Positions 1 through 11,815 are shown, counted from the stretch's first letter. The stretch is DNA of 64,000 nt from Arachis hypogaea (GCF_003086295.3 NC_092045.1:87186693-87250692); one strand, 5' to 3'. Program-made: numbers and translations. The notes: generated from the letters alone by a model not told the origin.

Positions 1-790
1 GAGTCGAATTCATAGCTACCGTGTAGAATTTTGCACCGACATGACAAGGGGGATAGTTGCATGTAAGAAACGATGGTATAAGATCAACAAGGCTGTTGCA
101 CAATTTGCTGGTTGCTACGATCAAGCTAGTTGAAACATAAGGAGTGGTTCGAACGCTGATGATATAAAGGAGTTGGCTTATAAACTTTATTCCACAAATT
201 ATTGTCAAAAGTTTACTTTTGAGAGGCATTGGAACATGCTTCGGTTGGAGCAAAAATGAAGAAGCCAACTACCTACACAGAGTGGCGGCTCAAAGAGAAC
301 CAAGGTTAGTGCAACTGGAGCATACTCATCCTCATCAAACCCAGAATCACCGTTGGCTGACGAACCCGGTGTGGACTCTCCCGTTCGCCCACAAGGATTA
401 AAGAAGAGCAAGCGAAGAGGTAAGAAAAAAGCACAGATGTCTGAAGATTTTAGCGAAAGAAAATCATCGGTTGTCAAAAAATTATCTCTCATGGAAGATA
501 TTAAGAATGTTAGAGCAAAGGAACTAATGAAAAGGGAAAAAGAAAGAGAAGAGGAGAAATAACATAGAACAAAGATTATGGCAATCAAAGAGAAGGAGTT
601 ACAAATTCAAGCGGCAATGAAAGAACAAGAATTACAAACTCAGAGGTATATTAAAGAAATGGAGATAAAAGCAAAAGAAAGGGAAATGGATGTGCAAATA
701 CTTAATGCTGACACGTCTACAATGAGTGAGAAACGATGAGCTCTTCATGAGATTGCATGTGAGAAAATAATGGCCAAGTGGTTTATTTAA
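1..790 (+). pseudogene. PIF/Harbinger accessory ORF (Myb/SANT-like), decayed
   Basis: One reading frame (from base 5) can be followed to TAA at 788-790 through four in-frame stops at 131-133, 257-259, 560-562 and 737-739, with no frameshift. The left part reads as a trihelix/Myb-like DNA-binding region (KKRWYKINKAVAQFAGCYDQ, then FERHWNMLRLEQK). A basic nuclear-localisation-like stretch follows (KKSKRRGKKK near 400-430), then a charged coiled coil rich in Glu and Lys. This is the usual make-up of the second protein of plant PIF/Harbinger transposons, which binds DNA and helps the transposase enter the nucleus. The transposase lies just downstream on the same strand, which supports the assignment. 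The N-terminus is outside the window. Similar proteins are often auto-annotated as 'NAM-associated' or 'glutathione S-transferase T3-like'. Confidence 0.8.
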
Positions 791-939
791 TGGTTCCTTG
801 TATTCGTAGAGTTATGTAGGATGTTCTTATTTATTTATTGCGTATTACTGGTATGTGATGTAGTTTGTTTTATTTATTTCTGATGTAAGTTTTTAAATTA
901 GTCAATATTATTGTGCTGTTATTGTTCATAAAAGTGACC

Positions 940-1068
940 GTTGCAAAACTAGCCGTTAAGTAGCCGTTGCAAAACTAGCCATTAAGTAGCCGTTAAGGAA
1001 AACTAGCCGTTGCAAAAGTAGCCGTTGCAAAACTAGCCATTACAAAACTAGCTGTTAAGGTACTTATT
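940..1068 (+). repeat. Imperfect tandem repeat of TAGCCGTTGCAAAAC units
   Basis: About seven imperfect copies of a 10-15 base unit (TAGCCGTTGCAAAAC, often followed by TAGCCATTAAG) lie between the two Harbinger genes. The same unit returns at 3047-3085 in the deleted copy, so it belongs to the element. It sits just upstream of a TATA-like sequence and may be part of the transposase promoter or a transposase-binding region; that role is inferred. Confidence 0.75.
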
Positions 1069-1079
1069 GCAGACACACT

Positions 1080-1087
1080 TATAAATA
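1080..1087 (+). promoter_or_regulatory. Candidate TATA box of the transposase gene
   Basis: TATAAATA occurs 81 bases before the first usable ATG (1168) and directly after the short repeats. Position and sequence fit a plant TATA box. The element is AT-rich, so chance occurrence is possible. Confidence 0.4.
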
Positions 1088-1167
1088 TCAACTACCAATG
1101 ACTCCACAACTCCACTTCAACTTTTGTTTCTCACCTCGACAGAGAACTAAAAATTACATTTCTCCAT

Positions 1168-2440
1168 ATGGTTAGAAATTTTGATGATATATTTAATGAG
1201 ACTTTGTATGGCAAAAGAAGATGGCAAGATAACACACTCATAGATAATTGGATCGATGAGTATTTACTCGAAGATTCAGAAGAAGAAGATATCAATAGAA
1301 GCCCTATCCCGATTACTCGTAGATGGATCAACAAAGATCGAAAATCAGGACATGATCGCCTTTTCCAAGATTACTTTGTAGAAGAGATGTGTTCCTTCGG
1401 ATAGTAGATGCTCTCTCAAACGTCTATCCGTATTTCCAACAGAGGCTTGATGCAACTAGAAGAAGAGGCTTGTCACCACTTCAAAAATGTACCGCTGCGA
1501 TACGGATGTTAGCATATGGCGTAGCAGCTGATGCTGTTGATGATTATGTGCACATAGGCGAGAACACTACAATTGAATGCTTGGAAAATTTGTTGAAGGT
1601 GTCATTTCCATGTTTTAAGATGAATACTTGCGAAAATCCAATCCAAATGACGTACAACGCCTGCTACAAATGACGGAAGGTCGTGGCTTTCCTGGCATGT
1701 TGGGTAGCATTGACTGCATGCATTGGCAATGGAAAAATTGTCCAAAGGCGTGGAAAGGTATGTACATGAGTGGTTATCGTGGGGTTGCAACCATAGTACT
1801 TGAGGTTGTAGCATCTTCAGACCTTTGGATATGGCATGCGTTCATTGGAGTTTCTGGTTCAAATAATGATATCAACGTGTTAGATCGTTCTCCAGTGTTT
1901 GATGATATTCTGAATGACCGTGCTCCGGAGGTAAATTATACTATTAATGGTAATAATAATTATACAATGGGATACTATTTAGCAGATGGTATTTATCCTG
2001 AATGGGCCACATTTGTCAAATCAATCTCAAAGCCACAAGGTGAGAAACGCAAGTTATTTGCACAATACCAAGAAGGACAAAGAAAAGATGTGGAACAAGC
2101 ATTTGGAGTGTTGCAAGCACGCTTTGCAATTATACGTGGTCCAGCTTGTTTTTGGGAAAAGAAGAAGCTTGCCAACATAATGAGAGCTTGTATTATATTG
2201 CATAATATGATTGTTGAGGATGAAAGAGACAGTTATGCAGGAAATTTTACTCAAGGCTTAGAGTATGATGATGTTGAAAATGGCTTATCACAACCTCAGC
2301 TGGGAGAGGAAGATTTTGCACAATACCATCAATTTCTCCAAAGAAATGCCCAAGTTCGAAATAGGCAGCAGCATAGACAATTGAAGGAGGACTTGATTGA
2401 ACACATATGGCAATTTCACAATGCTTGTCGTCAACTATAG
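1168..2440 (+). pseudogene. PIF/Harbinger transposase (HARBI1-like, DDE_Tnp_4), broken
   Basis: The three catalytic regions are all visible in the last segment (1628-2440): Asp in GMLGSIDCMHW, Asp in YYLADGIYP and Glu in RKDVEQAFGVLQ. The upstream part holds the helix-turn-helix-like region (RRGLSPLQKCTAAIRML). The gene is broken in three ways. Near 1390-1404 the frame shifts and the short segment normally joining the N-terminus to the HTH part appears missing. About 1600 a single base is lost. A TAA at 1616-1618 interrupts the restored frame. The open 3' part codes for 270 residues against roughly 400 for a whole plant transposase. The enzyme would cut and join the terminal inverted repeats with a TTA/TAA-type target. 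As it stands it is not translatable, although the catalytic triad is intact. Confidence 0.9.
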
Positions 2441-2677
2441 AGTTTAATTATGTTTTTCTTTGTATTAAGTAATTTTACAAATTAGTGTAACCCCGAATTA
2501 TCTATTGTGTATTATTGTTATATATGAATTTATTTAATATTAATATCTTTTAATAGTGAATTATTTTTAAATTTAAATATTTAAATTACATTATTAAAAA
2601 AATTAATTATATTAATTACAAGTATTTTAATTAATTAATTAAATGGACCAACTAGGACTAAAGTTAGTTCCTCCTAA

Positions 2678-3690
2678 GAGCACCTCCAATGGGTGATCTC
2701 CATTCAACGTTTTTCTAACCCATCGAGGAAATTACCGTTGGAGAAGGAGAGAAACGAGTTCCCTCACTAAATTCAAGGTGGAAGAGTCCCTGCTCAGAGG
2801 GACTTAAGCATAACCAATGATAACTTGCCACATGACAAATTACCTTTTAAATAAATATATATGAAATTATAATTAAATAAATAATTATATTAAATAATTA
2901 AATTATAATAAATAATTATATTAAATAATTAAATAATAATTAATTAAGTAATTAAATTATAATTAATTTATTAATAATTATAATAATTAATTAGATTAAA
3001 TAATTAATTATTTATTTAATTAATAATTTATATTATTATATTAAATTAGCCGTTGCAAAATTAGCTGTTGCAAAACTAGCCGTTATTATGTTACCGTTAT
3101 TATTAATAAATTAATATTTTGTTACTCTATATACACCACTTAGATACACTTCTATTCTCACAACCTCAGCTGGGAGAAGAAGATTTCGCACCATACCATT
3201 AATTTCTCCAAAGAAATGTCCAATTTCGAAATATGCAGCAGCATAGACAATTGAAAGAAGACTTAATTGAACATATATCGCAATTTCACAATGCTTGTCG
3301 TCAACTATAAAGTTTAATTATGTTTTTCTTTGTATTAAGTAATGTTACAAATTAGTGTAACCCCAAATTATATATTGTGTATTATTATTATATATGAATT
3401 TATTTAATATTAATATCTTTTAATAGTGAATTATTTTTAAATTTATAAATTTAAATTACATTATTGAAAAAAATTAATTACATTAATTTCAAGTATTTTA
3501 ATTAATTAATTAAGTGGGACCACAATAGGGACTAAAGTTAGTTCCTCCTAATGGAGAAGAGGGAGATGTTTTGAGTTCCTATTTACTATTTATGACACAA
3601 AAGTTGATGTGGAGTTACTTTTTATGACAGATGGGTTATAAACTGGGATGAGTTTCCTAATGGAGATGGTTTAAAAACCTTAGATATTCT
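2678..3690 (+). mobile_element. Internally deleted Harbinger copy (MITE-like derivative)
   Basis: The sequence repeats the ends of the neighbouring transposon but lacks its genes. At 3047-3150 it has the TAGCCGTTGCAAAA units and leader. At about 3159 it jumps directly to the transposase 3' end (3161-3309 matches 2291-2440), then repeats the 3' untranslated part (3310-3548 matches 2441-2672). It starts close to GAGCACCTCCAATGGG at 2678, which resembles PIF-type terminal repeats; a related inverted motif lies near 3655-3675. Bases 2830-3046 are an almost pure A/T filler. The copy directly follows the end of the larger element, as if inserted into its terminus or joined in tandem. The exact ends are uncertain. 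Confidence 0.7.
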
Positions 3691-4890
3691 TTCTTTAATT
3701 TAAGTCTTCTCATGAGTAAGGATCAGTAAATGTCTAAATTATTAAATAATTGTAGAGTCTATAGACTCGTAATGTAAACCAACTAAAAAGATGTTCTCAA
3801 CTTTTATATATAACTGAGTTGACAAATCCTTTCCCAAGTTCCTGAGATAGTTTTAAGATATTAGCTATGAAGGGTTAACATATTTCAGATATTGATGAGT
3901 ATTGGTACTCACGGTAATGCAGATGCATGGTGAAAATTTTCAACTTCACAACTTCATATACAAATTCTATCCTATATATTCTAAGATGTAGCCTAACAGA
4001 TTATCTATACTCAATAGAGCTATCTTAGATCAACACAAGAGTAATCTATAACTGCTATATAATACAAATTTAGGCTACAACTGAGGTTTCTAAACTTTCA
4101 TAAGTCTAAAACTTATCGAGTGAAGATGAGAAATCGATTTACAATAAAATTTTTCTGTAGGTGGTCTTCTCAGAAATCTTCTTCATCTTGTAGAGGTTTT
4201 AAAGATATATTTATTATATAGTCCTGAGACAAAATGAGTAGTTAGAAACCTCTTTTAATTAGTCATTGTCCTTGTATATCTATAGAGATGTGTGAAAGGT
4301 GATGTGCCTTTTATTCCTGTCAGTATTTTTTTTTATCATTTTTTAAAAGCTTTGTAGTGTTCTTTGAGCAGATGAGATAAGAAGCTTCTTTGAAACTATT
4401 TTTCTTGTTGAGTACGATCAAATTCAAATGTTGAAGTCAAAATAAACTATTTTATTTATGACTTTCTAAGATCAGCAACTTCGCACCCTCATCTGTTTTT
4501 CACTAAGGGATAATACAATATTCTTTGAGGTGTGTTATATTTTTCTGAGTTAGTTACATAGCTTCCTGACATAGCCAGTTTACTTAGTTCAGCTTTTGAA
4601 GTTGTATTGTTATTGTTTAAACTTTTTTAGGTTCAGAAGTTATCTAATTTGCTTATATTTCTCAAGTTATTTCTTAGTACACTTGAACAAATATTAGATA
4701 ACACATTAAAAAAATTAAATTATATCTATTTTTTTAATTATCGAAACTTAATTTGAGATATTTTGGAACTAAAAATTCTACACAAGCTTTTATCTACTTT
4801 TTTTCATTCTCCACTAACCATTGGTAGACAAGATAGCAAATTTTGTTGGGCTTTGAGATATGGTGAAACAATCAATAGAAATGTAGAGGC
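3691..4890. other. AT-rich intergenic DNA, nothing recognised
   Basis: No credible coding region, LTR or terminal repeat was seen in this stretch. A 66-residue open frame at 4763-4963 has no recognisable motif and runs into the hAT relic. Confidence 0.5.
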
Positions 4891-5270
4891 CAGGGACGGA
4901 TATACATGTATTATTAGTGTGGGGCCAAGTGTCCCACTTCAATTTTTAAAATTTTTTGAATAATATATAATAATAATATTTATTTGTTTTTATTAAATTA
5001 TAGAGTTTAACTTCATAATTATTTTTTATTCAATTTTTGATACTTAATAGTTAATTTAAAAATTTTATAGTACATGTCTATTAAAATTATCAATTCTTAA
5101 TTTATATAAAATTTATGTTTTTTTTAAGGATCGACTCAAAAGAGTATTATATTTTTTTTTTATATTAGCTTTAATTTTTTTTATAGCAACTGCATTAATT
5201 GAAAGAACCTTTTCAACTATGAATATCCATAAGAGTTTACTTCTAATTGTATGAGAAGTAAATTTTTAAA

Positions 5271-5333
<63 letters not shown>

Positions 5334-5498
5334 AGAGAGATATTTAGATTGTATTATTAAGAAAAAGATTACTCAATTTCTTTAAAATTATGCAACCTAA
5401 ATAATAAAATTTTAAATTATATGTTATTATTTAAATTACTATTTAAGTGTTTTAATTTATAAATTTGATAGTGGATTTTGCCCCAAACATCTTTGGAT
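4891..5498 (+). mobile_element. hAT transposon relic with dimerisation-motif remnant
   Basis: The left end reads CAGGGACGGA, followed at 4919 by GTGGGGCCAAGTG. This matches the typical terminus of plant hAT elements that encode a zinc-finger MYM-type-1-like transposase. At 5186-5270 a frame reads IATALIERTFSTMNIHKSLL and, after a one-base shift, a segment ending KFLNN. That is the C-terminal hAT dimerisation region, where the ERTFS core is characteristic. Everything between the terminus and this remnant has been lost. The right end is not clear; GATTTTGCCCCAAAC near 5475 may be part of it. Confidence 0.65.
5273..5330. repeat. (TA)n microsatellite
   Basis: About 29 uninterrupted TA units lie inside the hAT relic, right after its coding remnant. 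Confidence 0.98.
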
Positions 5499-6188
5499 AA
5501 GGTAAGGATTCAATAAACTCTTGTGGTTTATGGAAGTTATTAGCCCTAGTATTGATTTTGGGTATATTGCATGGAATTAGATTAAATTGATGTTGTTTGG
5601 AGTTTGAATTTGGCATTAGAGTGCTTGGGTTTGAGTATTAGTGGCCGGAGCTTGTTGAAATTGGAGGCTTGAAAAACTTGTAGAAAAGAAGGTTTTTTTG
5701 GTATTTTGTACAGAGAGAATCGGCTAAGATATGGTGTCGATTTTTCCTAGATAATATGTAATGTTGTGTGAAATTTAGACTAATGGCCCTAAGATAAGTT
5801 TAAATTGCATGATTTGGTGGTTTGAATGTGTGTAATATGTATGATTAATTGAAGGAAGATTTGATATGGTATATAAATGAATGTGGTGTATAATGATGGT
5901 GATAATGAGTATTGGTGATTTTGGGCCAGAGTGTAATACCTATCACGCTAAACTTTACCCTATAGTCGTAAAGTAAAGGCGATAAAGCATCACAATAGGA
6001 CTAAAGCTCATAAAATAATATATAATCAAGGAGTGTTAAGATTAGAATCCCGATGAATCAAAGAATAACTCAGAAATACAAAACGCGAAGCATTCACACA
6101 CGATAGCTAAAGCGCATTGACACAGTTAAGAACAAAATACATAAAATCTTGTACAAGCTCCAAGATATGTAAGGTAATAGATAAACAA

Positions 6189-6192
<4 letters not shown>
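5499..6192. other. Unassigned repetitive-looking DNA, possible LTR fragment
   Basis: From about 5930 the sequence (GTGTAATACCTATCACGC and following) looks like the edge of an LTR retrotransposon, but no partner LTR, primer site or coding domain was found in the window. The rest (5499-5930) has no open frame of note. Confidence 0.3.

Positions 6193-6237
<45 letters not shown>
6193..6237. repeat. (TA)n microsatellite
   Basis: About 22 TA units. A second TA tract within 1 kb of the first. Confidence 0.97.
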
Positions 6238-6241
<4 letters not shown>

Positions 6242-6472
6242 AAGAAAACTAATCACTATCCGCCGAGTTTAGGCCTGCTAGTTTCAAAGATACAACAGAA
6301 TTTTTATAATAAAATGGCTACATTTTGTCTCTCAAAGTTTTCAAGTAAAAAGCCTCAAAGGCTTTGTCACCATCCACAATAGTAAAACATTAAGCCATCC
6401 TCCATTCTGTCATCATCTGCAAAACTCATCGAGGTGGGTTGCGCTCTTCGTATGAAAAACAACAATAACATA

Positions 6473-6720
6473 CACTACAAGAAACATCATTAAAATTGAC
6501 GGCTAAATCGACGGCTAAGCCGTCGATAATATTAAAAATAGACGGCAAAATAGATGGCGGAGATGGTCGCTATTAAACTTGTTAATTTTTTAAAATTCTA
6601 ATAAAATCGACGGCTCGCGTAGCCGTCGATAATAATTTAATGAAATCGACAGTGTTTCCGTCTATAATATAAGTTTAAAAATTTTACCTTCTTACTAAAA
6701 TCGACAACACTGCTCTGAAT
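6473..6720 (+). mobile_element. CACTA (En/Spm) transposon terminus
   Basis: The stretch begins CACTACAAGAAAC, the terminal inverted repeat of plant CACTA elements. It continues with subterminal repeats of GACGGCT and CCGTCGAT in both orientations (for example 6499-6530 and 6606-6632), which are the expected transposase-binding repeats. The opposite end (TTTCTTGTAGTG) was not found downstream, so the element is truncated, or its far end has diverged beyond recognition. Confidence 0.75.
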
Positions 6721-7665
6721 ATATCAAGTAATTTTTTTCACCTATCATATCTATTATTATAAAATTCATCTCTTTTGTATATATCGGGTGACTTTGCTGT
6801 AATTCTGATCATCATAGATTTTTTGAGGGGTCTTTGCTTGACGGCCATATATGATACCTATTTAGTTTCAACAAAGTTATTTAGCATGCCATGACAATCA
6901 TTAGTTTATTTTAACAAAAACTCATTCAAGATATTTGGCTGCTGAATATAATTTTATTGTATATTTAATTAAATTGGTTCAACTACAATTTAACTTTGAT
7001 TAAATTATTAAATTATTAAACTATTAAACTAGTTATTACTTGACCAGTTCAATAATCGATCCGATTTTTGTCACCTTAGATTTTAGTAGTCTCACTAATT
7101 TGTTGTATATGACCATCTTCAAAATCCTTACACAACCAACCAATAGAAACCATTTAAACTAGAATAATGCTCGGGAACCAAAAGGATATTAGTAAAAAAT
7201 CAGCCAAATACTTTTGGGTAAATCCAAAATTTCTACGAGTTAATATATATAGATGTTTCTTCTGTTAAGTATCAGAATATTTTTTTTCATACTAAATAGA
7301 TGTTCTTTTAAATATTTTTTGAATTTTTTTGTATTGTAAATGTGAATGTCTCTATTTCTTTAAGAATTTCATATTTTTTTAAAACTTTATAGATATTTAA
7401 TTATTTTTACTAAAATATAATTGAATATTTCTTTTGTTAAATATTAGGATATTTTTTTCATATTAAATGAATGTTTTTTTATATTTCTGTAATTGTGGCC
7501 GTTGAATACAGTTCTTAGTTCAACCATTTCTGCCAACCAATATTAGTATTTAGATTATGTTAAATTTTAAGGATTAGCTGACACTGATCGGTTGATTGAA
7601 TTGTTATGATTGCTTGTTTTAATTAGTGTACTCTGTTTGTGTTTGTTTGTGCACGATTGATGCAG
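6721..7665. other. AT-rich sequence between CACTA end and exon
   Basis: No coding region was recognised. The last part ends in a T-rich tract and TGCAG at 7661-7665, which serves as the splice acceptor of the following exon, so some of it may be captured intron. Confidence 0.45.
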
Positions 7666-7904
7666 GTGCAGAAAAAGGGGATACATTAACAACCGAGACA
7701 GATCTGGAAGCTTGTTCCAATAGTAAAACAAGTGTTCCTAGAAAGAATAAATACCGTATGAGAAACATCACATTGTTTGGTGTAGACTTGTCCCCGAATA
7801 ACATCGCCGTCGCTATGGTATACTTTGTTCAAGGTGTTTTAGGCCTTGCAAGGCTGGCTGTCAACTTTTTTCTTAAGGATGATTTACATTTGGATCCTGC
7901 TGAG
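7666..7904 (+). pseudogene. Isolated exon of a folate-biopterin transporter 1-like gene
   Basis: The translated exon ends in a highly characteristic run (AVAMVYFVQGVLGLARLAVN, then FLKDDLHLDPAE) that I recognise as the first membrane region of plant plastid folate-biopterin transporter 1 (BT1/FBT family, major facilitator superfamily). It is bounded by an acceptor (TGCAG at 7661-7665) and a donor (GTATGT at 7905-7910), so it has kept its intron edges. No other exon of the roughly 500-residue transporter was found. An MFS transporter cannot work from one exon, so this is a gene fragment, probably captured by the CACTA element whose end lies 1.2 kb upstream. The identification comes from memory of the family. 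Confidence 0.7.
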
Positions 7905-8610
7905 GTATGTCTTCTTGGTTGAAGGTGTAATCAATTAAGTTTGAGCCAGATGTCGGTGATAACACATCTGATTTACGAAAGGGAAGCGGTTCTTATCAAC
8001 GGTGACGAATCCGACGAGCTAGATGTCGGTGATAGAAGAGGAGTGAGTCGCGGTGGAGAGGTGGAGAGGACCTTACAGTAAGAGAGAGAGGTCTGTGTGT
8101 GTAATTGTTGGAAGTGAATAGATTAAGTGAAAGAGAAAAGTAATGTTTTTATAGGTTTTAATTAGATTTATTTAATCAATTTTAAATTTTTTAAATTTTA
8201 AATTTAAAAAATTTAAAATTAATTATTAATATAAATTAATGTAATTTTATTTAATTTTTGGCTGATAATCACTTGATTCCATATACTTTTCCTTTAAACT
8301 ATCGGCTTCTAAGCGTTCCATCACCTTAATGTTTTATATATTTTACTTAGTTTGATTTTTTAATTTAGGTTTCCGTGACTCATATTAGGGTTTTAAGTGT
8401 TTAGTTGAAAAAAATAAGGTAAAAAAACTTCAATTGTCACATCAAATAGTCGCTAGAATGTATAATGTAGCAGTCGTTAGTCCATCTCAGCATGTCGTTA
8501 ACGATTTTGTGAGACAGTGACAAAAATAAGATTAGGAACCAATGTGAGTCATAACTATTAAGTTGGGAGACTAAATTGAGTAAATCGAAATTTTTGAAAT
8601 TAGATTGAAA
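7905..8610. other. Non-coding flank of the captured exon
   Basis: It starts with the intron donor. Two imperfect copies of GATGTCGGTGATA occur at 7950 and 8022. The remainder is AT-rich. No other exon was recognised. Confidence 0.4.
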
Positions 8611-9397
8611 CATAGTTGTTAGAACCGAACCAGTGATTGAACCGGTCAAGCTACTGATTCACTTGTTTATTGGTTCAACCGATAAATCACTAGTTGAACC
8701 GATAAAACCGGTCTCACGTAAATATAAAATATAAAATAGTTAAAAATTTAAAATTAAAATTTGAAATACATATCTTCATTAATATTTTATGAAGAATCAA
8801 GTCTCAACTTCTAAAAATAACTAATGTAAAAAAACCATAAAATTTTAATACTACAATAGTATCTTATTTTGACACAATAAAAAAATAATTAATTCACAAA
8901 GCCTATCATCTACCTATAATATCAGTAGATTTTAACACTAACATCAAAACAAATAACCTTAATCACAATACTAGCAATAAAATAGATCAAGTAAATTAAT
9001 AAATTTTTAGTAAAATTTATATTTATATTAATAATCGTATATAATTAAAATATAATTAATTTTAAAAATAGAAAAAACAAAAATTAAATTAAATTAGATA
9101 TTTATGTATACTATATAATTATTATTTGTTAAGTATAGTACTTAGAAGTGTAATGGCTAAGTGGTAAGTAGAGGTTATTTTTGTTGCAAGTTTCTTGGTT
9201 CGAGACTTTGTGGAGACGACATTTTAAAATTTTTTTCAAGCAGACCAGTTCGGTTAGACTGGTTTGTACCGGTTCATACCGATTTTATTCCTTAAACGGT
9301 CCAAGGAGTAAACCGAACCGGACTAGGGTCCAGTTCTAATCCAGTTCACTAGTTTTCCGGTCGAATCAGCCGATCCAGTTCGGTTTTTACAACTATG
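8611..9397. mobile_element. 787-bp MITE-like element, TIR CATAGTTGT, 8-bp TSD
   Basis: The left end reads CATAGTTGTTAGAACCGAAC and the right end, read on the other strand, reads CATAGTTGTAAAAACCGAAC. The element is flanked by a perfect 8-base direct repeat GATTGAAA (8603-8610 and 9398-9405). The ends are rich in CCGGTT and AACCGG repeats; the middle is AT-rich with no coding capacity. A second member, inverted, lies at 23347-24027. The 8-bp duplication suggests the hAT superfamily, though the terminal sequence is not a classical hAT end. Confidence 0.85.
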
Positions 9398-9540
9398 GAT
9401 TGAAATACAAACATAATTTCAGATACCAATAAGTATGATCTCTTTATTGACAATTAAGTTATTTTAATGGTAATTAAGATCTAATAATGGTTTATAATAA
9501 AAGAAGCATTCTTTTGTAATAATGAACCTATAGTAGTAGT

Positions 9541-9874
9541 TAGGGGTGTTCATAAATTAGATCATATCCATATAAATTCATAATATTTATCCGTATCTGA
9601 TCTGTAATTTGAGGATATGATCTGATCTGTAAGATGATCGGATTGGATCGAATCGGATCCACACTCTAATAAGATAGAAGTAAATATGTTTAAAAACGTA
9701 AACAAAAAAATTATTGACTTTTTTTATAAAAATAAATTTTTTTAATATTTTTATTTTATGGATATATTTGATATCTGATCCAAACATAAAAAGTGCGAAT
9801 ATCGAATTTGATCTAATGAGTTTAGTGCGGATTGGATCAAGATTTCAGCTATATCCCATTTGTAAACATCCCTA
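9541..9874. mobile_element. MITE-like element with TAGGGGTGTTCA ends
   Basis: The left end is TAGGGGTGTTCATA and the right end (other strand) is TAGGGATGTTTACA. Inside are repeated GATC-rich words (TCTGATCTGTAA, GGATTGGATCGAATCGGAT), typical of a common plant element with this signature. No clear target duplication could be read. A related end occurs near 53510. Confidence 0.65.
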
Positions 9875-10010
9875 GCAATAATAACTAAAAAATTATAATG
9901 ATTATATTTTTAACTAAGAGAAAGTGCAAGAACTAACATTTAATCAAATATTAAAAGAAAATTTTACTTTAAAACATTTGGACTATTTTTGCTCATATAT
10001 ATATAATGTA

Positions 10011-10148
<138 letters not shown>

Positions 10149-10337
10149 TGATAATTGTTTTATATATCACACAAATATAAACATTTTTTTCTATAATCTT
10201 AAGAAAGGTTTTGTAAGTCCCTAACCTTGTTATCGATTTTGTAGTGTTAGACCTCATATTATCAATTTGATTCATATATAATTTGGATGATAAATTATTT
10301 GATGACGTGCTTCCTTTTTACTGTGATATACTTGTTT

Positions 10338-10350
10338 ATTATTATTATTA

Positions 10351-10386
<36 letters not shown>
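10338..10386. repeat. (ATT)n microsatellite
   Basis: About 16 units with one TTG interruption, 190 bases after the long TAA tract and in the opposite strand sense. Confidence 0.95.
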
Positions 10387-10387
<1 letters not shown>

Positions 10388-11814
10388 AAAATAACAAGCC
10401 AAATTATTGCCAAAACATAATAGAAGTATGAAAGTTTATCATTCTTCTCTAATGGAGGAAACAAAATTTTTTTCAATAGTTTATTTAACGTTTAGTAGAA
10501 TAAAAATAAATTTTATTAGAATAAATTTTAGTACGAGTTTAATATTTTTATTCATCATAAAATATTTATAGAATTACTCGTAGATAAATTTTGAAAAAAA
10601 AAACCATGATTTTTAATTTTATTTTTAAATAAACTTTATTTTTAATTTTAAAATAAATTTTAATTTTATTTTTTAATAATATTAATTTTTTACCGTATAT
10701 AATTATTCAATTATTTTTTAATCATATATAAATAAATTACTCTTAATAAGATTTTTTTGTGTTATTCAATTATCTTTTTTTTTTAAAAATAATTATTAAA
10801 ATAATTAAACTTTTCACAACAAAAATAATAAAAAAATTATGAACGAAAAAAATTAACCATCCTGATAATTTTTTGTATTTTTATTCATATTTTAATTATA
10901 AACATAAATATAAGTTAATTATATTATTTATGAAATGTGACTATAGATATAGATAAAATTTAGTTATATTATTTATATATAATTTTATTGTATTGTATTG
11001 CTTATAAAGTTAGATTATAATTATGACAATAGAATTATTTTTATATGTGTGACTAATTGGTGGTGTTAAAACATTACTCTTAATTATAATTTAAAAAATC
11101 AAAGACTCAATTAAAAAGATACAAAAAAATGATGTTAAAATATTCTAACTCTTTAAAAAAAATATTCGAAATTCAATTAAAAATTATTTAAAATTTAAAC
11201 TCAACAAAAATTCATATTCAATATATTTTATATTAAATATATTTAATAACCTATTATATCATATTGGTTGAAATTATTTTTTATAATGTTAATTTTTTTA
11301 ATAACACTTTATTAGAAAAAATCATCTTTTCAGAATTTTTAAAAACTAATTAATATTATATATTTTTTGTTACATTACATCTTGTTATAAAAAATTTATT
11401 TATTTCTAATACTTATATTAAAAATAAAAACAAAATTTAAATTAGTAAATTTTAATCTATAATATAATAATAATATAGTAATTGTTTTATATATTATACG
11501 AATAAAAATTAATTATTTTTTTATTTATAAAAATTTTAAGAGCTTATTATATATATATATATATATTTTTGATGAATGTGATATATTTTTTATGTAAATA
11601 ATATTTTAAAAAAAATCTAATAGTTAATCTATTACTTTTTTTGTTTTATCCTAAATTAAATGTTTTTTTATTGTTTTTAGAAAAAAAATCTTTTGAGGAA
11701 TTTAATAATATGTGATGAGGAACACCAAATAAATTATACAAAAACCAATTAAAACACAACATGGAAACATCTTTAAAAAAAGACGTTTTAAGCGTCTTTT
11801 ATCTGAGTGGCCTC
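10387..11814. other. Very AT-rich DNA without recognisable genes
   Basis: The composition is almost entirely A and T with poly-T and poly-A runs. The only structured item is an 8-base hairpin around 11780-11800 (AAAAGACG and CGTCTTTT, loop TTTTAAG), perhaps the edge of a decayed MITE. Confidence 0.5.
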
Positions 11815-11815
11815 C

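Noticed and set aside
9154..9207. Possible tRNA gene (A and B box-like motifs)
   Set aside because: No cloverleaf with paired acceptor or anticodon stem could be drawn; kept only as an observation on the MITE.
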